Of a stretch of 64,000 bases of DNA, positions 13,401-26,051 are shown in pieces. This DNA comes from Odiellus spinosus (lineage: Eukaryota > Arthropoda > Arachnida > Opiliones > Phalangiidae). The notes under the pieces were generated by a model, which worked only from the letters and a program-made list of their open reading frames with translations, had not been told where the DNA came from and did not search any database. Within the stretch, counting starts at the first letter, position 1. Each line of letters opens with the position of its first letter. Location of the stretch: contig OY987238.1 in assembly GCA_963920705.1 (NCBI GenBank), positions 10,534,183 through 10,598,182 on the forward strand. Direction: 5' to 3'. Both the position numbers and the translations under genes were made by a program.

Positions 13401-16400
13401 AATTGAGCCAACTCCCCAAAATGACCCCAATCTTAAAATGGCCGTAACTTTTCTCTACGACATCCTAGGTATAAACCGATTGCCCATTAGAAAGTATACT
13501 TTCCCTAGATTATTTAACAATTATAAAATCCTGCCTCGCCACTCGAAAAAGATGCCTCGCCACTGATTGAAGTCGAGCAGAATTCACAAAATAACCTCTA
13601 CCTTGAACCGGCCGTAACTTATCTCCACGATCTCTTAGGCCTAAACCGATTGCACCAGTAGAAAGAAGACATTCCCTAGATTCTTTTAAAATAATAAAAT
13701 TCTGCTTCGCCACTCGAAAAAGATGTTTCGCCACTCGATGGAAATTGAGCCAACTCCCCAAAATGACCCCAATCTTAAAATGGCCGTAACTTTTCTCTAC
13801 GACATCCTAGGTATAAACCGATTGCCCATTAGAAAGTATACTTTCCCTAGATTATTTAACAATTATAAAATCCTGCCTCGCCACTCGAAAAAGATGCCTC
13901 GCCACTGATTGAAGTCGAGCAGAATTCACAAAATAACCTCTACCTTGAACCGGCCGTAACTTATCTCCACGATCTCTTAGGCCTAAACCGATTGCACCAG
14001 TAGAAAGAAGACATTCCCTAGATTCTTTTAAAATAATAAAATTCTGCTTCGCCACTCGAAAAAGATGTTTCGCCACTCGATGGAAATTGAGCCAACTCCC
14101 CAAAATGACCCCAATCTTAAAATGGCCGTAACTTTTCTCTACGACATCCTAGGTATAAACCGATTGCCCATTAGAAAGTATACTTTCCCTAGATTATTTA
14201 ACAATTATAAAATCCTGCCTCGCCACTCGAAAAAGATGCCTCGCGACTGATTGAAGTCGAGCAGAATTCACAAAATAACCTCTACCTTGAACCGGCCGTA
14301 ACTTATCTCCACGATCTCTTAGGCCTAAACCGATTGCACCAGTAGAAAGAAGACATTCCCTAGATTCTTTTAAAATAATAAAATTCTGCTTCGCCACTCG
14401 AAAAAGATGTTTCGCCACTCGATGGAAATTGAGCAAACTCCCCAAAATGACCCCAATCTTAAAATAGCTGTAACTTAGATTATTTTATAATTGTGCTTAG
14501 CCACAAGAAAAAGATGTTTCAAAAATTCAATAGAAATTGAGGATTTTGAAAGAACCCTGATTGTACCAAAAATCTGAAACTTTGATTCCGAAAATAAGCA
14601 AAACTCAAGTTTCATTTTCAATTCCTCTTTTACCTTTTATTTTTTTAATTATAATCAAATACATTGGCTTAGTCATGTCCTAAAGATTTATTTCAAGAAA
14701 TTCACCCAAATTATTTTAATGACTTAAGTCTGTAAATCTGCAAATAATTTGAATAAGTTAATGGTTTTTCCCTGTGACCCTAAAAAGTAGTCTTTTCATT
14801 AATATTAATCCAAGTTCTTAGAATTGAATCAGAAATCCCGTAATTTTGGTAATTAGAAAAGTCGGAGCAGCTGTGACAATCAAACTAAAATGAGAATAAA
14901 AAAGAAAGTGCTATTTCAAAATAAAAAAAAATAATCACCAATTAATTCCAATTTAATGTTCCCAGAAGTTTTAGCAACCATCTTTGCGAAAGAGAGAAAT
15001 AAAAAAAAAATCATTTTGGGGGGGGGGGCTTATAACCCTTCTTTAATATCTTTAAAGGGGTGTTGAAAAATAAATTTAATTCAATTAAATGAACCTTATG
15101 TCTCTTAATCTTATCCTACTCTATTTCTTAATTTTGCTTCAAATAAAGTTGTAAACCTACTACTTTCTTAACATTGAAATCTCAAATAATCTTCTCAGTA
15201 ATATTTTGACTCCTAAAAATAGCAAATAACAAAAGGTCTTCCAAACATATCTTTGAAAGCAACAAAATTTCTCATAAAAATTACTTTTAATTATCAATAT
15301 GTCCCAAATATATCTCCAAAATAAAATAACTCTCAAATTTAGCTTCCAAATAACTAAATTCCCCCAAGAATAGGACTTGATGAATCCACCAATTAAAATT
15401 TGTCTGCCTTTAATTGACTATGTACATTTTATTAAAACCTTAGGCGCCTTAATATTGGTTAATGCAATCTTAGATTATCATCAAACAACTTAACTTTTAA
15501 ATTTCGTTACACTTCATATTCCCTTTAAATTGGTAGAATGTAATAAAAGAGGTTTTATTTCGTCCTTTAACGTAGTCCCTTTAAGAAAAGACGCGAGACC
15601 ATCACCTGGACCGAAATTGTACTTTCTAATTAGGTTGCCGCAAATGGAATATGCAAATCCGAAGAATACGGGATTACTGCACTAATAAGCGAAACGAAAA
15701 TTACTAGAGAAGGGTAAAAAGTTCAGAATTTACGTCTAGCTCGTCTCCAAACCACCCCGATAAGTTTTCTTCGCTATTAAGTGGCCCTTAAAGTCGATAA
15801 GATGGTGGAAGTTCATAAAAAATGCTCGCGACAGATCGAAGAAAGTTGAAAACAAATTTGTTTTTAGAAACAACGCTGTTAAAAGATTTATTTTAACAAC
15901 AGTGACATATTCATAGTTATCTTTCATTTACGCTAGAGTGAAATCACGACACTAAGTCGGAGTCTCAAAAGTTTCATACTAATTGAAATAATTTTATAAA
16001 CTACACGCCACGAGTGTTTAGGATATATGGCTTGACAAACATCGTAAATTTCCTTTCGCTTGTTGTTCCTCTTCACGCGAATCAAGGCTAAAGGGTTATT
16101 TTAAAGAGAGAATGAAATGATTATTCATTTAATTTTTATTAATCGTTATTAATTTTGAAAATATGCTAATTATATATATAACGATTCGCAGCTATACAAA
16201 TTAACAGCGAAATAATAATTATAAAATTGCGATGTTTAACAAAAACTCTAACAGAAGCTACGGTCACACTACCATTTCTTAATCGATTTGAAACGGTACA
16301 ATCAAACCGATATTCAAATCGCCAGGAATCGTTTTAAGCGTCACGTGTTCAGCTATTATCTTTATAAATCGATTTATTGTAGCTTCATCTTCCGGTTGTT

Positions 16401-19400
16401 GAAACTGAATCGGTATGAAACTGGTTCCCGAAGCAGTTTCGATAAATCGAATCAAATCGATTCCAGAAATGACGGTTTCCCGTTTACACGACTCTAGAGA
16501 AACGTTTTGAGACGGTTTAAATCGATTCGAAGCCCTAGTATGAACGCGGCTAATGTAATGCCAGGGTAATTTAAAATATGTTTTAACCAATAACTAATAT
16601 TAAAAATCTATAATTTTTTATTAAATTTCATAATTTTTGACGGGTAATTTTTTATCATATTTTAATTTTAGATTTGTGTAAAGAATCATATATAATATCA
16701 TGATTTTCTTTATCAACCTTCCTTTAATTTGGAAGCCAGAGAAAATACTATATAAACAGAATCCTTATTTGTTCAAGAGCCGTGCACGCATTTTCCTTAA
16801 CCTCTTATTCTCCTAGAGTCGTAGTCTCCACGTTTTCGCGAGTTTAACGTTCCTGCCGGTATAAATAATCCCTCTTAAATTAAAGAGGCACATTTTTGAT
16901 AGATATTAATTTACTTTCCCTCGAATTTCGTTTTGGAGGAGAAATGAGCCATGGAATAGGAAGGAAGTTAGAGAAAATTAAATTTTATTCTTAAGAACCA
17001 AATATCTCGTTCGCACTTAGAATTTTAATAGAGATAAAGAGAGAGAGGTCAAGTCTTGGGTGAAATAGAGACAAATATTTGATTATAACTAGGAGATAAT
17101 AGGAGAATTGAGATATTATGTATTACAATGCAACCACCCGTGAAAATGATGCCGAACTGCTTTAAAATGAAGCTATCACGAATTTTTCATGAACTCCAAA
17201 TAAAAATTGAGTAGCATTTTCGGAAAGGTCGCTGAAAACCAATTTAAATTCCATAAAAAATTACCGCAAAAGTGAAAATATAGATTTTATAATCGCCATT
17301 TTCGAAATTTATGAAACAAACATTCTCCACAATACTACGTCATCACTTTGGCTGTGTGATTTCGCTATTGTAGAGCCCACAGTTGATTCTCACGCGATCT
17401 AGCACGTGATAAGGTGCATGATTTCACGCGGTCTTTTTCGCGAAAGTACTTAATCCAAAATATCCTGTCTTATTTGAAATTCATCCAGAAACATTCTACA
17501 TCATCAAAAGGGAAAAAATGAAGTCTATATATGTGTGCCCTTTTAACTTGATTTCTTAAAACAGCCTCACAAAGATGATTAACTAAATTATGATTAACCT
17601 TTATATTTAAGGTTAAAATTGTGTCTGTTTTGTTCATTATTGAATTACTTTAGCGGGTTACAGTATTTTTCCTTTGATAACATCTATAATTAAATTATTA
17701 GGTTTCATTATCTTATCGTAGGACTTCTTTATTATTCTCAAGATGAGAAAAGTTTTAATGATATAGTTAGTTTTAAATCCCTATCTTGTGGAGGGCTAAA
17801 TTTTTGGAAACATTTTTATCTGAAGTTTGTTTACTGGTAATTAAAATTTAACATTACAAGGAAACTAGGATTGGATTTAATTTTTAGAGTCTGCACCTCA
17901 TTATTAATTTTAGAATTTTTACGCTTGAAGTGAGGATGTCACAGATTATTCATCAGTTCCAAATAGAATTTGATTAGCATTTCCAGAAATTACAGAGTAA
18001 TTTATCAATTTTCCAAGATTATACTTATTTTAGAACATAGGAGTAACTTAGGATTTAGCAACATAGGATTTAGCATTGTATAATAATCCTTAGAATTCCC
18101 TATAGTCTCTAAATTATTTCTTACACACCTCTTTAACTCTCTAACAAAATTCTTTAATATTTCAAAAGTTTCCTTTTCCAAAATCGTCAACCTAGGTGAT
18201 GCGAACTTGACTTGGGTGATGCGAATGAATAAGGCTTACCCATATATAAGTTAGTCAGTTTCCCTCAGCCTTTCATCTATTCTATAGGTACTGTACCTTC
18301 AGATTAGAACCAATATAGGGCACATTCTTATTCCCCTAGAGGCGAGTAATATCGGTCTCACGACCGAATAATTTCCATGGACCCCCGAATAATAAAAGAG
18401 ACCCTTGGAGTCGACGGGGAGGTCGAAGTTGCCACCAATCAAAGTCAATTTCATCTTTATTTATCAGCACGTACGAAGCCTTTTATCTACGACTGTTTAG
18501 TTATAGAGATAATGGGTTTATACACTTTCGTATTTACTGTGAATTCAAATTGAAACGCAGACAGGATTTCTCTCACTCCAGTTTCTCTCGAAGAGAGGGG
18601 TTTCGGCAAAGCTCAGTTTGGGTAATCTTCAGTCCACCCTATATAGTTACAATTGATTCCTTCTTAGACTATTATAGTAAATCAAACGCTGCCTGTCCCT
18701 TCGTTTCCTAGATGCCAAGTTCCCCCTCAACATCCGATGCATTTAGCCTCCCCGATCTCTCAGGAGTCTATACATGTCGATTGAGTTTAAAAGTTACCCA
18801 AGGTGTCGCCTAGATCCTTATGGGGTGAACTCCCAACTCGTTTTAGCTCTCAGAACTAAGAATTCGATGGGAAAAGTACTCGAAGATATATAGTATAATA
18901 CTCGAATATCGAAATTTTATTATAAATCAATCAATTTTGAAATATATATTTCACACGCATGATGGTGAGCATTAAATGTAAGGCTACTATGGTTTTAGTT
19001 CCACAATGTTAAAGATAGGCAGAATATTTTATAGGACGGCATACGGACATATTATCGACAAATGTGTGGATAATATCTTAATTTATTCACGATATGACCG
19101 AATACCTTAGATTTATGATGGAATCCTCCCCCTTAAAGGGATTCACTGATTTTAGACGAAAAACCAAGGCTGTGAAGTCATCACATGGCAGTTTTAGTAC
19201 AATATTTTCCAAGAAATACCTTAAAATCATATCGTAATATAAAATAAACCTTGTGATTTTACTCGGAAGAGACCTTCTGGCCTAGAGAGAATGTCTTTGA
19301 CATTATGAAATCAATATTCCATCACTAGCTCTTGTAATATGCCCTTATATGATAATTAATTAATATATATTATTAAACTGATACAGATGTTTATTCTACG

Positions 19401-19464
19401 TTTGCATAAATATATGGATGGTTGCTTATTTACTTTAGCAAGCCTGTATCCATTCGTTTTGGCC

Positions 19465-19499
<35 letters not shown>

Positions 19500-22400
19500 A
19501 TATACGCAGTTAAATTCGGTCTCGATTTCCAGGCTGTTTAATTGATCAAACCGCGTGATATTTAAATATTAAACATAAAGTAATAATATTAAGATCAATT
19601 TAAAAATATTTTTTGTTGAATATATTGTTAACATATGCTTGCCCAAATTATAATGGCCCGTTTAATTTGTTCTTTCTATATCATTTACTTAAAGAAACGT
19701 TAATACGTTTTTATCCCGAAGATTTTCCGAATTACATTCTTTCCACTTGAATGAATTTTAAAAGTATTCTAGCATTCATGGTGTTACGGGCGATTGGTTA
19801 CGAGAAACTTGGACGGACAAAGAGGATGAGTTTTCTTTCTATCTCTCTGTCTCTTCCATCTTCTCTCTTAGCGTTCATTTAATGTGACCATGTACCATTT
19901 TATTGAAGGCCTCATGCTATTCAAAACCCATATTAAGAATTTTAAACCTCTGGGTTGACGCTTTAATTAACAAATTTCAAAATTAAAATGCCACAAACAT
20001 ATTTAATTTATCGTCCACTTTATCATAAAAATGACTAATTATATTGATTATATCTGATAATTCGTAGTTGTAATCATTTGTGGTTTAGAAGTGTAGGATT
20101 TGTTATATGAATAACATTGATTCTATTTGCCGAACTATGATTTTCATAAAGATAAGAGTAGAGTAGTTTAAAGGCTCACTGCAGTCTCCTACTGATTCTG
20201 GGTAAGAAGGGCTGGAGAAAATGCTAGCGAACCGACGGAGCAATCAATAGAGGCGTTTTTGGGGTCCCTAGTGTTGTTGGCAATATGAAGAATGTTTTTA
20301 GGCCTGGATATAGCCTCTTATAGTATTTCGTTTTAGGCGTTTTTCAAAAACGTTTTGCTCAACAGCGCGTGCGTCTTAGCCTCCTATCTAGCCTGTATCA
20401 TTCCCATCTTATACGTACACTCCCACACACTCAATTTTAAGAGCATAGTCGTTCGAAAGGGCCTCCAGTTTAAAAATTTATTGTATTTTTGGCGAGACTT
20501 TGAAGCTATAAAAAATATTGCACATAATACAGGGTATTCAATATTGTTTTTATCAAAGGAACTACTCATATAAGCATGATATAAGGTATAATTTTATTAT
20601 ATCTATATAAATTTCCTACCATAATATTCAAGGGAAACTGCGACCTGAGAATGAAACTATGTTTGGATTTGTTGAATCTGGCAATATGCACCCTTAAGTT
20701 ATGAATATAAGAATATTTTTCACAATTATAAAACTGTGGGAAAAAATCTAAATACATTAGAAATTTCCTTAGAAAATAATTTAAATACCAAAAACGTTTC
20801 ACATAATTAATAAAATTTATCTATTTCCTTTTTATCATCCATTAAATCCAAAAAAATATTATATTTTAGTTTCCCTTTAATTTAAATTGAATTTATTGAA
20901 CAATTGTACGATCCTTGACTCTTCATAATATTAGTAAATGATTTATAAATTGTCGTGCATTAAAAATATACCCTTACGCTGTATTATTCTGGTACTTATT
21001 ATCATTCTAAACTAAAACGGCTAGGGGTGAGTCTGCGCGAAGACAAATTCGTCCTCATCAGCATCTCTTCTCTTCCTACACTTTACCCAGACGCATTGCC
21101 GTCATCCTATGCATTGCTACCGCGATCATCCAACCATGTAGCTAAAGATTAAAGCCTAATTTAAAGGAATAGACTATGACGAAAAATCATATTTCTATTA
21201 TACTTTTGTTTCTGTAGTAATCTAGTCAATATTAATATATATTTAGATTCGGTCCTATTAATTATAACCTAAGATATTTAAAATTTAAATCAATCTTAAT
21301 TGGTACAATAATATTTATTTCATAAAACCAAAGTTGTAGACAACCATATAATCATAGCCTATCCTGGGTGGTTGCCGAGGACAAATACAAGTAAACACAC
21401 ACAAAATAAATTAACATTAAAAAGAAAATAAAATTGCTACAAATTACTTAGTGTTAATTAAAAAAATTATACTCTACCAATTTTTGAAGATGAATAACCA
21501 AACCTGGCGTTAATAAACGTCCTCTAACGGCAAACTTTTCGGAACAAATATTAAACTAGAAAAAAAAATTTAAAACTTAGCGGGATACATGGAGATCCTG
21601 ATTTCCTCGCGTATAAGGTCTAGCGACCAATCGAACGCGATTGTAAGTCTCGTGGAGATCTCGGGTGAACGACGGGCCTTTGCTCATTGGTCGCTAGACC
21701 TTACACGGAGTCAATTCAGGATATTAATGAATCCCGCTAAGCCTATTTTCCGGGTAAGTTTTAAATTTATTTCTAGTTTAAAATACCGGTTGAAATGAGA
21801 TATTCCCTTTAGATCATCCCCCTATCGCTTTCCCTCGTCACATATAGCGACGCAGACTTATTAACCGAATTCTAAATTAAAATTATACCCCTGTTTTTAT
21901 CTGACTGCGGAATCGAGATTTTGCTCCCCGCTGACTTTTATAAGATATTAAATTTCCATTTTCCTAATATTCCCGTTAAAGTTTATCTACGTCGGCCGAT
22001 TGCGCAGTGATAAGACTTTCGAGGGGAAATTAATTTTAAAGCTGCAGCCTCACACGGGCGCATTCTAGAGAAAAATATTTTTAGAAAGCTATTTTTGGTT
22101 TACCCTTATCTAACCATTCCTATGTTTTCCAATTTAAAAATATAATATGTTTATATGTTCGCTGTAGTCGCGGGGAACCAAATTATTTTAAACACAAAAT
22201 ATTCTGAGGATTGTTAGACTTTGTTAGATTAATATGAGTGGCGAGGCACTTATCTAAGCAATTGTCTTACAGGGAATTAGGACCGATTGGAAATTTAAAG
22301 ATCGTTGAAAACCTAGTAATTTTTACCAAAACAGTAAAAATACATATTTTATAATCGCCATTTTAGGGAGACTACGTCATCAATATGGTCACCTGACTAT

Positions 22401-25400
22401 TGTAGAGCATACAGTTGATTCTCGAAAGTTCTGGTTGCTTTCACGCATTATTTTTCGTGAAAGTACCCAATCTAGAACGTCGTACCTTTCGTATGAAAAG
22501 TATCGTTAATTACGTTCAGAAATAAACAACGTCATATATCAAAAAACAAATACCTATATATTTTTTAAAATTTAATTTTGAAGTTTTTTAATTAAGAACG
22601 CCTCAACCCAGAGGTATAAAATTTAGAATATTGAGTTTTAATATTATGATATAACTAAAAATATTATGGTGACAGCCTCAGTTTAAGGGCTATTTAGTAT
22701 TTTTCACAAAATACTAAACCTTTTACCTAAATCTAAGTTTTAAATTTGCCTCGCCTATCTTGTTTGCTACTTATATATCAACCATACAAGAATTTGTATA
22801 TATAAATTTCGTAAAAATATTTTCTTTCATGCATTCTTTTTGTTAGACGCCACTAACCATTTACTTCATATAGTTCTCTGGCTTTTTGCCATCAATATAA
22901 TACTCGAAAAACAATTTGTGAACATGACTAAAGTTGGGGCGTATTGATACACAATGTTAAACCTCATAGGGTATAAGTAGTTCCATCCATACATTTAGTG
23001 TTTCAAGGGAGTATATAATATTTTTACTATCCTTAAATTTTTACGCTACCTCGCTCCTAATGAAATTTGGGCAAAATGGTCCATGGTGAGCGCTCTCGCT
23101 GGCTGTTTTCCCTGACGGTAATGTTATGTGGTGCTGCTGGAGTTATAAAAATGACCGAGACCTATATTACCTTATATACGAGCTAGGAGAGATATTGTTT
23201 TATCACGCGTGGAGACAGGTCGCAGTATTTTAGAAATGAAGTCATTTTTCTAGGCTTTTATTTAGCCATGCAGAGTGGTTTAGGTTAAGGAAATTTTTGT
23301 TTGGTAGTTTTTTCGATTTTTATTAGATGGTGCCGCTAAAAGAGGGCGAGATTTGGGTTAAATTCAGTTTTATCGATTCCTTATCGTTTAAATAAGCCTA
23401 ATCCACCAGTAAAATCATATTAAACAAGAAATAAATTAAACCCTTACCATCAAAATAGGCTTAGCTGGATTCATGGAGATATAAGAACTAGCGACCAATG
23501 ACATTGATCATGGAGATCCTGAATTCCTCACGTAAGAGCCATCGATCAATGTCATTGGTCGCTTGTGGAGTTCAGATGATCTCCATGAATCCAGCTAATC
23601 CCTTTTTCCGGAGAAGTTTTAAATTTATTTCTAGTTTAATATTTGTTTAATATTTGTTTACTGTTATATTAGGCCTATTTAAACGATAAGGAATCGATAA
23701 AAAACACTTGTTTTTTGGTTGCATTCTCCTTTTAAAGGGGACAGGAAATCTGTCTTGAAAATCGATTATTTTTCTTATTGATTTATTGAGATCAGTTCAT
23801 TTGAAAACAATCTTTAAATATGTTAGTTTTTCAAAGGTTTATATGGGAATTAAATCTCTATGTTTAAATTTCAAACCATTCAATGCCAATTACTATTAAA
23901 ACTAAAGTTTAAACCCTGTCAAACACTTAGTTTACATAAAAACGTAATTAGGCCCGAATTAGGCTTAGCGTAAAAATAACACTTTATCACTCTGCATTAT
24001 TCCTTTGAGTTCAGAACGTAAATTATCTGATAGTTTTCATTTGAATAGAGGTTAACCACGCCTTGAACGTACTGAAAATTCAAACTGTCCGCAACTATAT
24101 TTAATAGTTTAGGCCCCAGAGACTGCAGGGCGATTCTACTCCAAATAACCCTTACCTGTTATAACCCTATATAACCCCGCAAAGAAGGTCACCCGAAAAT
24201 ATTTGGATGTTTGCCAAAAAAGGTGGAGATAAAACGGGCACAGAGAAGAATTCCCTTGGCATAATATCGAATATTGTTTTAATACAAACAACGCTTCCTC
24301 ATTGGCCAATATTATATTGATAAACCGTTGTTTTACAAACCAAAGCGAAAGATAAGGCGGATTAATTCGCAATGTTAAATTCTCATTGAAGATAAAAGTA
24401 GTATGTTGGAAATGGTTTCTGTTAAACAAGAGGACAAAAAGCCCAAACTTTTGGAGTTCATAAACAAAAGGTGTTTGGGATTAAGTCCATATGTAAGCTA
24501 TATTTTTAAGGATTTAATGTCACCATCTAAGGTACAATGAAGATTAACGCGTGGGCCAAAGATTATTTATCGCTATTATCGCTACATGCCTTGTTTGACC
24601 TAATTTTCTTTAATCTTTAAATCAGATAAAACAGAATTTATATTCAATCGTTTTAAAGATATATTTTTGAAAATACTACCCAAAAAACCTTTAAATTTGT
24701 TTCAGAAATCGATAACGACATTAATTCGATAGTAATTTAGTAGAATTTAATTGCTTGTGAACTTTATAAACTAAACTTTTAAATTTTTAATTTGATATTT
24801 ATGTAGCGGATCAATTAAGTTCATTAAAAATGTTCTTAGAAAAGTTCCATGTTCGCTGTAAGAAGATAGTAAATATAAAAGAATCGTTTTTTAAGAGGTA
24901 TAGTTAAAGTAAATCTCCAATACTTTTAATGGGTTTCCTGTCATAAAATAAGAAGGCGAAGGCTTGAGCTTTTCTCATTTTGCTAACGAAGCGTATTTAA
25001 ACTTAAGCGTTCTTTACAGACAGACAGACTTATATAGAACACTATATATGAAACGTTTGCATATTTTCATGGCTTCTAATAGGTTAATATTAACACGTTA
25101 CTCATTTTCATTATTAAAGTAGCTAACATTTCTACATTTTCTAAAAGAGAGACAGATATTCCGCCAACATGAAAGTTTTTCCAACACGCTCTTTTTAACT
25201 GTCGAAGTTCTTTTTCTTAGATCATTCTATGTAGCACATATTACGATACCATTATGTATCACCATAGAAAAGATTCAAAAAGATGTATAACCAGAGTATG
25301 CCCAGACAAATATACTCATTCTATAAATCCATAGTCAATCTTTTGACTTGTTTGGAGAGGAAGATGGGGAGATGTGAGACGAGAAAGGGATGAAAAATTA

Positions 25401-26020
25401 CCAATTCAAATTGGCAGCCAGAAATCTGTACTTTGATGGCTTCGAGAGTGAGAGGAAAAGAGTCTGTGTTCCTGATAGAGGACGCTATTTTCAAAATGAT
25501 CCGTACTAAGCTCTTTATGATGAACCCACCCTGGTATCCCTTTATCGGCCTTGATATACCCAACCGGCCTCTTAAAGTTCAAGTCTTGTAAAAAAAATAA
25601 TTTAATTTTTATACTGTATAAATCAATCAAAAATGACAATTTTTTTACGTTTTGGATTTCATCCTTGCAGTTATGTCACTAGCTATTACCCGTCAAAATA
25701 GAAAAATTATAATATATAATTAAAATGGGAACTTGAAGCTTATAACGGAACAGATTTTGAATTTATTTTCGGAATCACCATACCAAAAAACGTATTCGAG
25801 AATTTTTTGGAATTTTTAGACACGTTTTTGATGTTTAAATTAATTTCTGAAGTTTGGTTAAGAGTAAATATAAATTCGGGCCAATCACGTTATTTCAGGG
25901 TTGTAATAATTAAATTAGGCCTTGTAAGGCTCAATCGACGTTTGAAAAGTGTGTCTCAGGTCTCAAACTTCACGAACGTTTTTGAAATAAAACTCAAACG
26001 CACTTTGCAATTAAGTTTAG

Positions 26021-26051
<31 letters not shown>

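Noticed and set aside
9781..14445. Repeated 61-codon plus-strand and 83-codon minus-strand frames, as a tandem family of small proteins
   Set aside because: They overlap on opposite strands and recur only because the 342-bp unit recurs. The unit length is a multiple of three, and there is no sign of constraint on codons or of a start context. They are satellite products.
9806..14535. CRISPR-like array
   Set aside because: The units are 342 bp and nearly identical throughout, with no short repeat/variable spacer pattern, and the context is an animal intron.
16279..16590. 103-codon minus-strand frame
   Set aside because: It lies within a family-E MITE and resembles no known protein; the other copies of the element do not keep it open.
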